This document shows positions 34,997-44,468 of a DNA stretch of 64,000 nucleotides, in pieces. Both the position numbers and the translations under genes were made by a program. Each line of letters starts with the position of its first letter. Position 1 is the stretch's first letter. The stretch lies in NCBI RefSeq assembly GCF_002924365.1, contig NZ_PQWB01000017.1:337086-401085 (forward strand), in the 5' to 3' direction. Under the pieces are notes generated by a model that made no database searches, was not told the DNA's origin, and was given only the letters and a program-made list of their open reading frames with translations. The DNA is from Chromobacterium alticapitis. Its GTDB lineage: Bacteria > Pseudomonadota > Gammaproteobacteria > Burkholderiales > Chromobacteriaceae.

Positions 34997-35842
34997 ATGA
35001 GCCGTGCATGGGCTTGGCTGGTTTTCGCGCTGTGCTTGCTGGCCGGCGTGGTCCGGGCTGAGGTGGCGGTGCCGCCGCCCAGCTCGCCGGTGATAGATCA
35101 GGCCGGCTTTCTAAGCGAGGCTGAGCGCGGCCAGTTGGAAAAGCAGCTGCTGGACTTCCACCAGCGCAAGGGCAGCCAGCTGGCGGTGCTGATCGTGCCC
35201 TCGGTCGATCCGGAAACGCCGTTCGATTACGGCGCGCGGGTGATGTCGAGCTGGAAGCTGGGTCGCCAGGGCGTGGATGACGGCGTGCTGCTGCTGATCG
35301 TGTCCGATTCGCATAAAACCCAGCTGCTGGTGGGGCGCGGCCTGGAGGGCGCGATTCCCGACATCTACGCCAAACGCATCCTGCAGGACACGCTGCGGCC
35401 GCTGTTCAAGCAAGGCTTGCGCCTGCAGGGCCTACAGGCCGCGGCGACGCAAATCGAGGGCCTGATAGACGGCGAGAAGCTGCCGCCGCCCAAACAGGCG
35501 GCCAAGCATGGCGGCGGCTGGGAAGACAGCTGGCCGCTATTGGCCTTCTTTCTGCTGATGGGTTCCGGCCTGGCCGGCAAGCTGTTCGGCCGGCTGATCG
35601 GCAGCTTCATCATCGGCAGCCTCAGCGTCGCCTTGTCCCTGCTGCTGGGCGCCGGCACGCTGGCCGCGCTGCTGATAGGCGCGGTGGCGGCGGGCCTGTG
35701 CCTGGCGCTGGGCGAGCACGGCTTGTCCCTGGCCAGCTGGGGCAATTGGGGCGGTGGAGGCGGCGGACGTTCGGGCGGCGGCAGCGGCTGGTCCGGCGGC
35801 GGAGGCGACTTCGGCGGCGGCGGCGCATCGGGAGACTGGTGA
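34997..35842 (+). CDS. TPM-domain membrane protein with Gly-rich tail
   Basis: A 281-residue protein: signal peptide (AWLVFALCLLAGVVRA), a TPM domain in the periplasm (about residues 30-155; VIDQAGFLSEAERGQLEKQL, GVDDGVLLLIV, VGRGLEGAIPD), two or three membrane segments (about 178-245), and a C-terminal Gly/Ser-rich tail ending GGGGASGDW. This is the YgcG architecture. It begins one base after the lemA stop. A role in envelope or photosystem-like assembly is known only for distant relatives. Confidence 0.9.
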   Translation: MSRAWAWLVFALCLLAGVVRAEVAVPPPSSPVIDQAGFLSEAERGQLEKQLLDFHQRKGSQLAVLIVPSVDPETPFDYGARVMSSWKLGRQGVDDGVLLLIVSDSHKTQLLVGRGLEGAIPDIYAKRILQDTLRPLFKQGLRLQGLQAAATQIEGLIDGEKLPPPKQAAKHGGGWEDSWPLLAFFLLMGSGLAGKLFGRLIGSFIIGSLSVALSLLLGAGTLAALLIGAVAAGLCLALGEHGLSLASWGNWGGGGGGRSGGGSGWSGGGGDFGGGGASGDW

Positions 35843-36345
35843 TGAATAGATGGCAACGCGTATGGCGCCACTTGTGCAGCACCGGCTGGCAGGCGCGGCG
35901 TCAGTTTCCAGCCGCCGAGCTGGCGCGGCTGGAGGGATGGATCGCGGCGTCCGAGCAGGCGCATCGCGGCCAGCTGCGCTTCGTGGTGGAGTCCGCGCTG
36001 GACTGGCGCGCCGCCTGGCGCGGCCTGAGCGCCAGAGAGCGGGCGCTGCAGTGGTTCGGCGAGCTGCGGGTGTGGGACACCGAGGACAATGTCGGCGTGC
36101 TGGTGTATCTATTGCTGGCGGAGCGCCGCATCGAGATCGTGGCCGACCGGGGCATCAACCGGGCGGTGCCGGCCCAGGAATGGGCCGGCATTTGCGCGGA
36201 CATGCAGCAGGCTTTCGCCGCGCGCGACCACGTGGCGGGACTGGCGCTGGGCTTGGATCGAATACACGCTTTGCTGATCCGGCACGCGCCGCGTCATGGC
36301 GAGCCGGTGGTCAACGAGTTGCCGGACCAGGTGATCGTCCGCTGA
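35842..36345 (+). CDS. Second TPM-domain protein
   Basis: A 167-residue protein with a TPM domain without signal peptide or membrane span. Segments: ASEQAHRGQLRFVVESALDW, RVWDTEDNVGVLVYLLLAERRIEIVADRGI, and WAGICADMQQAF. It matches the shorter partner found after YgcG-like genes. Its ATG overlaps the preceding stop by one base, and its stop abuts the convergent pdxA stop with no spacer. Confidence 0.88.
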   Translation: MNRWQRVWRHLCSTGWQARRQFPAAELARLEGWIAASEQAHRGQLRFVVESALDWRAAWRGLSARERALQWFGELRVWDTEDNVGVLVYLLLAERRIEIVADRGINRAVPAQEWAGICADMQQAFAARDHVAGLALGLDRIHALLIRHAPRHGEPVVNELPDQVIVR

Positions 36346-37329
36346 TCAGCCGCGGGCCGCGTGGCAGGCCAGTTGCTCCGCCAGCTTTACCGCTTCGATC
36401 AGGCTGCCCGGATCGGCGCGGCCGCTGCCCGCCAGGTCCAGCGCCGTGCCGTGGTCGACCGAGGTGCGGATGATGGGCAGGCCCAGCGTGATATTGATGC
36501 CGGCGCCGAAGCTGGCGTGCTTGAGCACCGGCAGGCCTTGATCGTGGTACATGGCCAGCACGGCGTCGGCCTGGGCCAGCTTGTCCGGATTGAACAGCGT
36601 GTCGGCGGGTAGGGGACCGATCAGATTCATGCCTTCGGCGCGCAGCGCCGCCAGCGCCGGTTCGATGACGTCTATCTCTTCGCGGCCCATGTGGCCGCTT
36701 TCTCCCGCATGCGGGTTCAGGCCGGCTACCAGGATGCGCGGCGCGGCGATGCCGAATTTGCCGACGAGATCCGCGTGCAGGATGCGGATGACTTCGTCGA
36801 GCAAGGGCGCGGTGATCGCGTCGGCGACGGCGCGCAGCGGCAGATGGGTGGTGGCCAAAGCCACGCGCATGCCGCCGCCGGCCAGCATCATCACCACTTT
36901 GGGGGTCCCAGTGCGTTCGGCCAGGTATTCCGTGTGGCCGCTGAACGGCACGCCGGCGTCGTTGATCACGCCCTTGTGCACCGGCGCGGTCACCATGGCG
37001 GCGAACTCGCCGGATACGCAGCCGTCTATCGCCGCGTCCAGCGTGGCGAGCACGTAGCGGCCGTTGGCCGGGTCCAGGCGGCCGGCCGCCGCCAGGGCCG
37101 CCAGCGGCACGTGCAATACCTCCAGCGCGCCGGCAGGCGCGGGCGCGTCGCGGCGATAGTCAGCCAGTTCGACTTTCAGTCCCAGCCGCGCGGCTCGTTC
37201 GGCCAGCAGGCCGCGGTCCGCGATGACCACGCAGCGGCTGTCCGGCAGCAGCTCAGGCAGCCGCAGCGCCAGATCGGGGCCGATGCCAGCCGGTTCGCCC
37301 GCGGTGAGGGCCAGCGCGCGGCGGCTCAT
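36346..37329 (-). CDS. pdxA: 4-hydroxythreonine-4-phosphate dehydrogenase
   Basis: A 327-residue enzyme of pyridoxal-phosphate synthesis. It has the N-terminal [13 protein letters not shown], the metal and substrate residues in [25 protein letters not shown] and [10 protein letters not shown], and the C-terminal [15 protein letters not shown] and [13 protein letters not shown]. The ATG at 37329 overlaps the surA TGA by one base; a GTG just before it is less likely. The lptD-surA-pdxA order is the usual proteobacterial one. Confidence 0.96.
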   Translation of the reverse strand: MSRRALALTAGEPAGIGPDLALRLPELLPDSRCVVIADRGLLAERAARLGLKVELADYRRDAPAPAGALEVLHVPLAALAAAGRLDPANGRYVLATLDAAIDGCVSGEFAAMVTAPVHKGVINDAGVPFSGHTEYLAERTGTPKVVMMLAGGGMRVALATTHLPLRAVADAITAPLLDEVIRILHADLVGKFGIAAPRILVAGLNPHAGESGHMGREEIDVIEPALAALRAEGMNLIGPLPADTLFNPDKLAQADAVLAMYHDQGLPVLKHASFGAGINITLGLPIIRTSVDHGTALDLAGSGRADPGSLIEAVKLAEQLACHAARG

Positions 37330-38642
37330 CACTTGTCGTCCAGATGTTCTTCGACGAAGGCCGAGTCGCGCAGCTGGCGCACCCAGTCGGCGTAAGCCTG
37401 CTCCATCTTGCGGGAGCGGATCTGCTGCTTGACCGCCATCTTCTCGTGGTCGCTGGACACGTCCTGGTTGCGTTTGCCTTCCACTTCGATCAAGTGCCAG
37501 CCGAACGAGGTGCGCACCGGTTGCGACAGCTGGCCGATAGGCAGGGCCACCATGGCTTTTTCGAAATCGGGCACCAGATCGCCCAGGGTGACCCAGCCCA
37601 TATCGCCGCCCTTGGCGTTGCTGCCGTCTTCCGAGTAGAGCTTGGCCATGTCGGCGAACTTGGCGCCGCGCATGATGCGGTCGCGGATCTGATCGATGCG
37701 CGCCTTGGCGTCGGCCTCGGACACCGCCTCGTTGGTGCGGATCAGGATGTGGCGAGTGTGGTATTGCTCGACCAGCATGGGCGCGCTGCCGTTGCGCTTG
37801 TCCTGCAACTGGAAGACGAAAAAGCCCTGCTGGGTGCGTATCACATCGGTGTGGGCGCCCGGCTTCAGCTGTTCCAGCATCTGCACGAACTCCAGCGGCA
37901 GCGAGGTGGCGGGACGCCAGCCCATGTCGCCGCCCTTGATCGCGTTGGGCGCGTCGGAGTAGGAGGCGGACACCTTGGCGAAAGGCTGGCCGGCGTCGAG
38001 GTCGGCCAGCGCCTTGTGCACTTTTTGCGACAGCGCGTCGATCTGCTTGGCGTCGGCGCGTTCCGGTACGCTGACCAGGATGCTGGCCAGGTGGTATTCG
38101 GTGCGGTTGGCGCTCTGCGCGCTCTTCAGCACCTGTTCCACTTCGCTGTCGCTGACGTTGACGCGCGAGGCCACTTCGCTGTCGCGCAGGCGGGAGATGG
38201 TCAGCTCGCGGCGGATGTCGCCGCGCAGGCGGTCCATGCTGATGCCGTCCTTGGCCAGTTGGGCCTTCAGCCCGGCTTCGCTCAGCTTGTTTTGCTTGGC
38301 CAGATTGGCCACGGCCTGGTCTATGGCGGCGTCCTCGATGCGCAGGCCGCCGCTGGCGGCGTATTGCAGCTGCACTTCCTCGGTGATCATTTGTTCCAGC
38401 AGCTGGCGCTCCAGCACGTCGCGCGCCGGCGGCGTCACTTTCTGCGACTCCAGTTGCTTGATCGCCTCGTTGACGCGGCCCTGCAGCTCCTGCCAGGTGA
38501 TGACGTTCTTGTTGACCACGGCGACGATGCGGTCGACTTCGCGCACCGGCGCGATGGCGGTCTGGACGGAGGCGGGTGCGGGGGCGGCCAGCGACGCCTG
38601 AGCGACGCTAGCGATCAACAGGGCAAGCAGGGTCTTTTTCAT
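37329..38642 (-). CDS. surA: Periplasmic chaperone/prolyl isomerase SurA
   Basis: A 437-residue outer-membrane-protein chaperone. It has a signal peptide ([19 protein letters not shown]), an N-terminal chaperone domain ([32 protein letters not shown]) and two parvulin domains (about residues 185-290 and 300-400; second one with [19 protein letters not shown] and [19 protein letters not shown]). The C-terminal helix completes the chaperone module. It lies nine bases after lptD, which encodes one of its known client types. Confidence 0.95.
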   Translation of the reverse strand: MKKTLLALLIASVAQASLAAPAPASVQTAIAPVREVDRIVAVVNKNVITWQELQGRVNEAIKQLESQKVTPPARDVLERQLLEQMITEEVQLQYAASGGLRIEDAAIDQAVANLAKQNKLSEAGLKAQLAKDGISMDRLRGDIRRELTISRLRDSEVASRVNVSDSEVEQVLKSAQSANRTEYHLASILVSVPERADAKQIDALSQKVHKALADLDAGQPFAKVSASYSDAPNAIKGGDMGWRPATSLPLEFVQMLEQLKPGAHTDVIRTQQGFFVFQLQDKRNGSAPMLVEQYHTRHILIRTNEAVSEADAKARIDQIRDRIMRGAKFADMAKLYSEDGSNAKGGDMGWVTLGDLVPDFEKAMVALPIGQLSQPVRTSFGWHLIEVEGKRNQDVSSDHEKMAVKQQIRSRKMEQAYADWVRQLRDSAFVEEHLDDK

Positions 38643-38651
38643 GGTCAGGCT

Positions 38652-40925
38652 TTATTGCAGGTTAGTCTTGGTGTAACCGGGAATGGCCAGGCGCAGCGTG
38701 TCCTGCACGCTGCCGTTGCCCAGCGCGCCCAGTCCCCTCAGTTCCAGCTGGAAGAACCACGCGTTCTTGGTTGTTTGCGGGTCGGTCACGTAGCGTTGGC
38801 TGTACATCCTGGCGGACCAGCAGCCATCGTTGTACTCGAAGCCGGCCAGCCGCTCAATAGGCTTGCGTTCGATCAGCGAGTAATTGTAGCGGCCGATGGC
38901 GTACCAGCGGCGGGCGACGGGCCATTGCGCGGCCACGTCCACCTGGCGCATTGGGCCGTATATCGAGGTGTTGTCCAACTGCTCATAGCGGCCGTAGCGG
39001 TAGCGCACGCTGGCGATCTTGCCGGCGGCTGGGCTATAGCGCAGCTGGGCATTGTAGCGCTCGGTTTTGCCCAATTGCTGGTTGTACTGGTAGCTGCTGT
39101 CGAAGCGCCAGTCGCGGCTCAGGTCGCCGGCCGCGCTGAGCAGCAGGTCCGAGCTGGGCTGGTTGTTGTCTTGGGTGATGTCGTTCTTGAAATAGAAGCG
39201 TTTGCCGACGGCCAGGCGCAGCCGTTCCAGACCGTTGGTCTGGTCGATGAAACGGCTGGTCAGCGCCGTGGTGAGCTGATCTGCGCCGTTGATCCGGTCA
39301 TAGCCGGAGTAGCGGTTCTCGGTGAACAGCTGGGCGAAGTTCACGTCGTTGACCGAGGTGTCGAACAGCGGGATATTGCTTTGATCCTTGTTCGGTATGC
39401 TGACGTAGAACAGCCGCGGCTCCAGCGTCATCAGGTGGTCCTTGCCCAGGAACTCGGTGTCGCGGTCGAAGTACAGGCCTGCGTCGGTGCTGAAAATCGG
39501 CAAGGTGCGGGTGATGGTCTGCTGAGGGCTGGATTGGTTGGTAGTATTTGAATGGTACGCATTCAAATTGTACTCAGTGACGTTGACGCCGACCTTGGGC
39601 CGGATGAAGCCCCAGCTGCGGTCGAAATTCCAGCTCACGCTGGGGTAGGCGATGAAGCGGTCGCCGGTCTGCAGGCTGGGATGGTCGAAGCGGGTCAGAT
39701 CGGTGATCAGGTTGGCGCTGAAGCCGGCGGGCAGGCTTTGATTGGCGATAAACGAGAGCTGCGGCATCCGCGCATAAGGGATGTCCGTGGGCACGGGGTT
39801 GATCGTCAGGTTCTGGTAGTGCTGTGCGCGCAGGGCGACATTGCCGGAACCGCCGCTCCAGCCCAGGGCGTAGTTCAGCGAGGCCTCTTGATCCAGGTTG
39901 ACGTTGGAGGCGATGGCCACCTGGTCGCCGAAGTCGGTGAAGTAGTTGCGATCGGACACTGCGTTGTAATTGAGGCCGAAAGTCAGTCCGTGGCCGAAGT
40001 TCTGCGTGTGGCTGACGCTCCAGGCATGGCGGGCGGTGTCGGTCACCTTGTCGTTTGGCAACTGCTCGGTATAAATGCTGCCGCTGTAGTCGGGCTGCAG
40101 GTAGCGGAACTCGCCGGACAGCATATTGCCGTGCTTGGTGTTGAAGTGCGGCGTGATGGTGGCGTCGTAGTTCGGCGCGATGTTCCAGTAGTAGGGCACC
40201 GACAGTTCGGTGCCGGCGCTGCCGGTCTTGAAGGTCGGCATCAGGAAGCCGGATTTGCGGTTGCCGTTCAGCGGGAAGTCCAGCCACGGCGTGTACAGGA
40301 TGGGCACGCCGTAGAACTGCATCCAGGCGTTGCGCGCCACGCCTACGCCGCGGACGTAGTCCAGATCCGTGCTGCTCGAGTGCAGATACCAGGCGTCGTC
40401 GCCGGGGTCGCAGGTGGTCATGCGGCTGCCGTAGACGCGGTATTGGTTCTGGCCCTGGAAGTCCACCTGGCTGCCGTCGCCGCGCATGGTGACGGGCTTT
40501 GCGCCCGGCGCCGGCTTGGCCGCGGGCTGCCGCGCCATGGAAAACACCGGGTCCATGCCGGTGCCGGTGTAGTCGTCCATGCTGTAGTCCAGCGTGGTGC
40601 CGGTGATGACGTCCTGGCCGCGGCTCAACCGGAAATGATCGCCGGCTTTGGCGTGGTTCTTGGCCTGATAGTAATCGAGCCAGTCAGACTCCATTTTCTG
40701 GTCGTCGCGAGTGACCACCACATTGCCTTTGGCATGCAGCACCACGTCGGTCTCGCCGTCGATATGATCGGCGGTGACGGTGGTCTGGCCTGCCTGCGTC
40801 TTGGGCGTAGGCAAGGCTATGGGGGCGGAGGCGTCGGCGCGGACGGCCTGGGCGTTCAGGGCAAAGGCGGCGGCGAGGGCCAACGCCAGCGGAGTCGGTT
40901 TTGGTCTGGGCATGCACAAAGCCAT
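38652..40925 (-). CDS. lptD: LPS-assembly protein LptD
   Basis: A 757-residue outer-membrane protein that inserts lipopolysaccharide. It has a signal peptide (PLALALAAAFALNAQAVRA), an OstA/LptA-like periplasmic domain (TTVTADHIDGETDVVLHAKG) and a large C-terminal barrel with many aromatic strands. The mature chain shows only two cysteines (TTCDPGDD and DGCWSARM), so one disulfide rather than the two of E. coli. The start is uncertain: MALCMPRPKP at 40925 or MPRPKP at 40913, neither with a good ribosome site. Divergent from amgK. Confidence 0.94.
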   Translation of the reverse strand: MALCMPRPKPTPLALALAAAFALNAQAVRADASAPIALPTPKTQAGQTTVTADHIDGETDVVLHAKGNVVVTRDDQKMESDWLDYYQAKNHAKAGDHFRLSRGQDVITGTTLDYSMDDYTGTGMDPVFSMARQPAAKPAPGAKPVTMRGDGSQVDFQGQNQYRVYGSRMTTCDPGDDAWYLHSSSTDLDYVRGVGVARNAWMQFYGVPILYTPWLDFPLNGNRKSGFLMPTFKTGSAGTELSVPYYWNIAPNYDATITPHFNTKHGNMLSGEFRYLQPDYSGSIYTEQLPNDKVTDTARHAWSVSHTQNFGHGLTFGLNYNAVSDRNYFTDFGDQVAIASNVNLDQEASLNYALGWSGGSGNVALRAQHYQNLTINPVPTDIPYARMPQLSFIANQSLPAGFSANLITDLTRFDHPSLQTGDRFIAYPSVSWNFDRSWGFIRPKVGVNVTEYNLNAYHSNTTNQSSPQQTITRTLPIFSTDAGLYFDRDTEFLGKDHLMTLEPRLFYVSIPNKDQSNIPLFDTSVNDVNFAQLFTENRYSGYDRINGADQLTTALTSRFIDQTNGLERLRLAVGKRFYFKNDITQDNNQPSSDLLLSAAGDLSRDWRFDSSYQYNQQLGKTERYNAQLRYSPAAGKIASVRYRYGRYEQLDNTSIYGPMRQVDVAAQWPVARRWYAIGRYNYSLIERKPIERLAGFEYNDGCWSARMYSQRYVTDPQTTKNAWFFQLELRGLGALGNGSVQDTLRLAIPGYTKTNLQ

Positions 40926-40987
40926 ATCGTGGGGGCTAGTGGGCGGTATAAAATCGCTCAATTCTATCAGCACCACGACAAAGCGAC

Positions 40988-42022
40988 ATGCAAAGACTGG
41001 AACAGCTCAAGAAATGGCTGGCAGAGCAATATCCTGGCGACGAGATCCAGGTTGAATTCGCCGCCGCCGACGCCGACTTCCGCCGCTACTTCCGCGCGAT
41101 CTGGCCGGACGGCTCCACCCGCATCGCGATGGACGCGCCGCCGGAGCATATCGGCACCGACGCCTACGTCAAAGTGCGCGACATCTTCTCCATGGTGAAC
41201 GTGCCCAAGATAGACCGGCGCGACCGCGAGCAAGGCTTCATCGTGATGGAGGATTTGGGCAAGGTGACCTACCTTGCCGCGCTGCAGCACGACGAACGCC
41301 CGCTGGTGCACCGCCACCTGCTGGAGGAGGCGCTGGATACGCTGGTGGCCATCCAGCAAGCCAGCCGGCCGGATGTGTTGCCGGAATACGACGAGGCGCT
41401 GCTGGCGCGCGAACTGAGTCTGTTTCCGGAGTGGTTCTGCGCCAAGGAGCTTGGCAAGCCGCTGAACTTCAAGCAGCGCCAGTTGTGGGATGCCGGGGTC
41501 AAGGCTCTGTTGCCCGCGCTGCTGGCTCAACCCAAGGTCTTCGTCCACCGCGACTTCATCGTGCGCAACCTGATGCTGACCGCCGGCGCGCCCGGCGTGC
41601 TGGACTTCCAGGACGCGGTATACGGACCGATCAGCTACGATGCGGTGTCGCTGCTGCGCGACGCCTTCATCGAGTGGGAAGAGGAGTTCGTGTTGGACAT
41701 GGCCATCCGTTACTGGGAGAAGGCGCGCGCCGCCGGCCTGCCGGTGCCGGAAGGCTTCGACGATTTCTACCGCGCTTTCGAGTGGATGGGCGTGCAGCGC
41801 CATCTGAAAGTGGCCGGCATTTTCGCCCGCCTCTACCACCGCGACGGCAAGGACAAGTACCGCGCCGAGATTCCGCGCTTCATCAAATACCTGAAGCGCA
41901 CCACCCGCCGCTACGGCGAGCTGGCGCCGTTCTACCAGTTGCTGGTGGACTTGGTGGGCCGCGACCAAACCGACGAAGAGCTGCAGTCGAGCTACCCGGT
42001 GTTGGGCGTGAAGGGCAGTTGA
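40988..42022 (+). CDS. amgK: N-acetylmuramate/N-acetylglucosamine kinase AmgK
   Basis: A 344-residue kinase with the aminoglycoside-phosphotransferase fold. The catalytic loop is [13 protein letters not shown] and the metal-binding motif is [12 protein letters not shown]. With MurU it forms the cell-wall recycling bypass known from Pseudomonas, which feeds N-acetylmuramic acid to UDP-MurNAc without MurA and so lowers fosfomycin sensitivity. The position next to murU and divergent to lptD supports the assignment. A TATAAA box at about 40948 may be the promoter. Confidence 0.93.
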   Translation: MQRLEQLKKWLAEQYPGDEIQVEFAAADADFRRYFRAIWPDGSTRIAMDAPPEHIGTDAYVKVRDIFSMVNVPKIDRRDREQGFIVMEDLGKVTYLAALQHDERPLVHRHLLEEALDTLVAIQQASRPDVLPEYDEALLARELSLFPEWFCAKELGKPLNFKQRQLWDAGVKALLPALLAQPKVFVHRDFIVRNLMLTAGAPGVLDFQDAVYGPISYDAVSLLRDAFIEWEEEFVLDMAIRYWEKARAAGLPVPEGFDDFYRAFEWMGVQRHLKVAGIFARLYHRDGKDKYRAEIPRFIKYLKRTTRRYGELAPFYQLLVDLVGRDQTDEELQSSYPVLGVKGS

Positions 42023-42720
42023 TGAAGGCGATGATACTGGCGGCCGGCCGCGGCGAACGCATGCGGCCCTTGACCGACCATACGCCCAAGCCTCTGCTGA
42101 TGGCCGGGGGCAAGCCGTTGATCCAGTGGCATATCGAGCGGCTGGCCCGCGCCGGGGTGACCGAGCTGGTGGTCAATCATGCCTGGCTGGGCAAGCAGAT
42201 AGAGGAAACGCTGGGCGATGGCTCGCGCTTCGGCGTGTCCATCGCGTACTCGCCGGAAGGCGAGGCGCTGGAGACGGCTGGCGGCATCGCTACCGCCTTG
42301 CCCTTGCTGGGCGATGCGCCCTTCATCGTGCTGAACGGCGACGTGCTGAGCGATTTTCCCGTCGAACGGCTGGCGGAAGCCGCAGCGAGGCTGGACGGCG
42401 ATGCCGCCCAGGCCCTCCTGGTGTTGACGCCCAAGGCTGGCTACAAGACCGGGCGCGATCTGACGCTGCGCAGCGACGGCAAGGTAGCCGCCTGCGCGGA
42501 CGGCGATACGCCCTACACTTTCTGCGGCCTGGCCGCCTACCACCCAGCCTTTTTCCGCGACGTTCAGCCGCGGGTGGCCAGCCCCTTGCTGCCGTGGCTG
42601 CTCTCCGCGATGGAGCGTGGCCAGATCCGCGGCGAGGTGCAGAAGGGCCTGTGGCTGGACGTGGGCACGCCGGAGCGCTTGGCCGAGGCCGACCGCATCG
42701 CCGCCGGCTGGACGGCATGA
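42022..42720 (+). CDS. murU: N-acetylmuramate-1-phosphate uridylyltransferase MurU
   Basis: A 232-residue nucleotidyltransferase. The N-terminal signature [21 protein letters not shown] is intact, with [11 protein letters not shown] as the metal-binding segment and [12 protein letters not shown] at the end. It uses the product of AmgK to make UDP-MurNAc. The ATG overlaps the amgK TGA by one base, and its own TGA overlaps the ruvC ATG (ATGA), giving a coupled amgK-murU-ruvC run. Confidence 0.94.
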   Translation: MKAMILAAGRGERMRPLTDHTPKPLLMAGGKPLIQWHIERLARAGVTELVVNHAWLGKQIEETLGDGSRFGVSIAYSPEGEALETAGGIATALPLLGDAPFIVLNGDVLSDFPVERLAEAAARLDGDAAQALLVLTPKAGYKTGRDLTLRSDGKVAACADGDTPYTFCGLAAYHPAFFRDVQPRVASPLLPWLLSAMERGQIRGEVQKGLWLDVGTPERLAEADRIAAGWTA

Positions 42721-43247
42721 GCCGGCGCATCCTCGGCATAGACCCCGGCAGCCTGATCACCGGCTTCGGCGTCATCGACGTGGTGGGCAACCAGCGCCAT
42801 TACGTCGCCTCCGGCGCCATCCGCACCAAGAGCGGATCGCCGCTGGCCGAGCGGGTCAAGGTATTGGTGGAGGGCATCCATCAAGTCATCGATACCTATC
42901 AGCCCACCGAGGCGGCGCTGGAGCGCGTGTTCGTCAACGTCAACCCGGCCGCCACGCTGATGCTGGGCCAGGCGCGCGGCGCCTGCATGACGGCCCTGGT
43001 GCTGAAGGATTTGCCGGTGGCGGAATATACGGCCTTGCAGGTCAAACAATCGGTGGTGGGGCAGGGCAAGGCGCCCAAGGAGCAGGTGCAGTATATGGTG
43101 GTGCGCATGCTCAACCTGTCCGGCACGCCGCAGGCCGACGCCGCCGACGCGCTGGCGGTGGCGTTGACCCACGCCAATCATAGCGGCGGGGCCATAGGCA
43201 AGCTGGCGCTGAGCGGCCTCAAAGTGCGCGGCGGACGGCTGGTGTAG
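42717..43247 (+). CDS. ruvC: Holliday-junction resolvase RuvC
   Basis: A 176-residue endonuclease that cuts Holliday junctions. The four acidic active-site residues are present: Asp in [15 protein letters not shown], Glu in [12 protein letters not shown], and two Asp in [14 protein letters not shown]. It is translationally coupled to murU. The TAG stop is the first three bases of palindromic repeat copy B. ruvA follows about 290 bases on, and ruvB is separated from it by the rib genes. Confidence 0.96.
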   Translation: MSRRILGIDPGSLITGFGVIDVVGNQRHYVASGAIRTKSGSPLAERVKVLVEGIHQVIDTYQPTEAALERVFVNVNPAATLMLGQARGACMTALVLKDLPVAEYTALQVKQSVVGQGKAPKEQVQYMVVRMLNLSGTPQADAADALAVALTHANHSGGAIGKLALSGLKVRGGRLV

Positions 43248-43279
43248 GGCGGAAGCCCGGCGCAGCCGGGCGTTCCGCC
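43245..43279. repeat. Palindromic repeat, copy B
   Basis: TAGGGCGGAAGCCCGGC then GCCGGGCGTTCCGCC, matching copy A except in the loop. The TAG is the ruvC stop codon. Confidence 0.9.
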
Positions 43280-43537
43280 TCTTGGCACATCCGCCTGCAA
43301 GCCCCTCTCCCCTCGCGGGAGAGGAGTTGGGGAAAGGGGGGCGCAGCGGCCTTCGCGTCGGCAAGCTTGGCGGATCACCCCATTGGGCATCCGCCCTACC
43401 GAACAGCCCCTCTCCCCTCGCGGGAGAGGGGTTGGGGAGAGGGGGCGCTGAGGCCTTCGCGTCGGCAAGCTGGGCGGATCGCCAGGTTGGGGCATCCACC
43501 CGGCTGAATCACAACGAATACACAAGAAAGAAGCATC
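43248..43537. other. Repeat-filled spacer between ruvC and ruvA
   Basis: About 290 bases without a gene. It contains palindromic repeat copy B and two tandem direct repeats of about 100 bases. The ruvA ribosome site lies in the last 15 bases (AAGAAAG). Confidence 0.85.
43288..43492. repeat. Two tandem ~100-base direct repeats
   Basis: Unit 1 is 43288-43387 and unit 2 is 43388-43492. Each starts CATCCGCC, contains the inverted repeat CCCCTCTCCC / GGAGAGG(G/A)G and ends with CTTCGCGTCGGCAAGCT and GCGGATC. A short relative lies at 19505-19529. Confidence 0.88.
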
Positions 43538-44131
43538 ATGATCGGACGCCTTAGCGGCAAATTGATAGAGAAGCTGCCGCCGCAGGTGGTGGTGGACGTG
43601 GGCGGCGTGGGCTACGAGGTGGACGTGCCCATGACCACGTTTTACCAGCTGCCGGCCCTGGGCCAGCCCTGCACCCTGTTCACCCATCTGGTGGTGCGCG
43701 AGGACGCCCACTTGCTGTTCGGCTTCGCCAGCAAGGACGAGCGGCAGACTTTCCGCCAGTTGATCAAGGTGAGCGGCATCGGCGCCAAGATCGCCTTGGC
43801 CATCCTGTCCGGCATGACGGCGGACGAGCTGGCCATCGCCGTGGCCAGCGAGGACATCAAGCGTCTGTCCTCGGTGCCGGGAATCGGCAAGAAGACGGCT
43901 GAGCGGCTGGTGCTGGAGCTGCGCGGCAAGCTGGCCACCGGCGGCAATCTGACGGTGCCGGGCGGCCTGCCCTTCGCCGCGACGCCGGACGAGAAGAGCG
44001 ACATCGTCAACGCGCTGCTGGCCCTGGGCTACAACGACAAGGAAGCGGCGGCGGCCACCAAGAGCCTGCCGGCCGACGTCACGGTCAGCGAGGGCGTGCG
44101 GCTGGCGTTGAAGAATCTGATGAAGGGCTGA
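43538..44131 (+). CDS. ruvA: Holliday-junction DNA helicase subunit RuvA
   Basis: A 197-residue protein that binds four-way junctions and recruits RuvB. It has the N-terminal OB domain ([20 protein letters not shown]), two helix-hairpin-helix motifs ([16 protein letters not shown] and [16 protein letters not shown]), and a C-terminal three-helix domain that contacts RuvB ([20 protein letters not shown]). Length is normal. It follows ruvC in the same direction. Confidence 0.96.
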   Translation: MIGRLSGKLIEKLPPQVVVDVGGVGYEVDVPMTTFYQLPALGQPCTLFTHLVVREDAHLLFGFASKDERQTFRQLIKVSGIGAKIALAILSGMTADELAIAVASEDIKRLSSVPGIGKKTAERLVLELRGKLATGGNLTVPGGLPFAATPDEKSDIVNALLALGYNDKEAAAATKSLPADVTVSEGVRLALKNLMKG

Positions 44132-44203
44132 GATTGACAAGCCAGTTAGCGCGCTTGGAACAAGGCCAAGCCGCGCAGCAAGGCTTTTCCAGGGAGAAGA
44201 TCC

Positions 44204-44308
44204 ATGTCTGCGCCATTTTGGAAGAAGCATGGCGACAAACTATTGGCCGGTCTCGGGCCTGCCGTCGTCTTGCTGTGCGATCTGATTCTGCGTTGGCTGC
44301 AACGCTGA
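44204..44308 (+). CDS. Possible 34-residue membrane peptide
   Basis: A short reading frame, MSAPFWKKHGDKLLAGLG followed by PAVVLLCDLILRWLQR. It has an AGGGAGA ribosome site six bases upstream of the ATG. It is hydrophobic in the middle with basic residues at both ends, as in small single-span membrane proteins or type I toxins. It starts 72 bases after ruvA. No homologue is recalled, and coding is inferred from the ribosome site and composition. Confidence 0.45.
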   Translation: MSAPFWKKHGDKLLAGLGPAVVLLCDLILRWLQR

Positions 44309-44311
44309 GCC

Positions 44312-44346
44312 GATTCGCGGATATGGCCTAAGGCCAACCTGCGCGA
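44312..44346. repeat. Single arm of the inverted-repeat element
   Basis: GATTCGCGGATATGGCC then AAGGCCAACCTGCGCGA, closely matching the reverse complement of the left arm of the element at 19568-19714. No second arm is found nearby. Confidence 0.65.
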
Positions 44347-44424
44347 CAGCGGGCTGCCGCATTGAGCCGATTCTCGGCATGGCGCAGGGCGGGTTCGCCA
44401 GGGGCGATACCCGCCGTTCTAACC

Positions 44425-44461
44425 GCGCGTGGGGACATGCCCATCAGGCAAGCCCACGCGC
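44425..44461. terminator. Hairpin downstream of ribE
   Basis: GCGCGTGGG (44425-44433) pairs with CCCACGCGC (44453-44461). It lies just past the ribE stop on the minus strand; without a T-run, termination is uncertain. Confidence 0.35.
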
Positions 44462-44468
44462 AGCCCGG

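Noticed and set aside
37344..41198. Two very long plus-strand frames opposite surA and lptD
   Set aside because: Both mirror certain genes and show repetitive composition without family likeness.
43288..43492. CRISPR array
   Set aside because: Only two long units with internal hairpins, no spacer structure and no cas genes.
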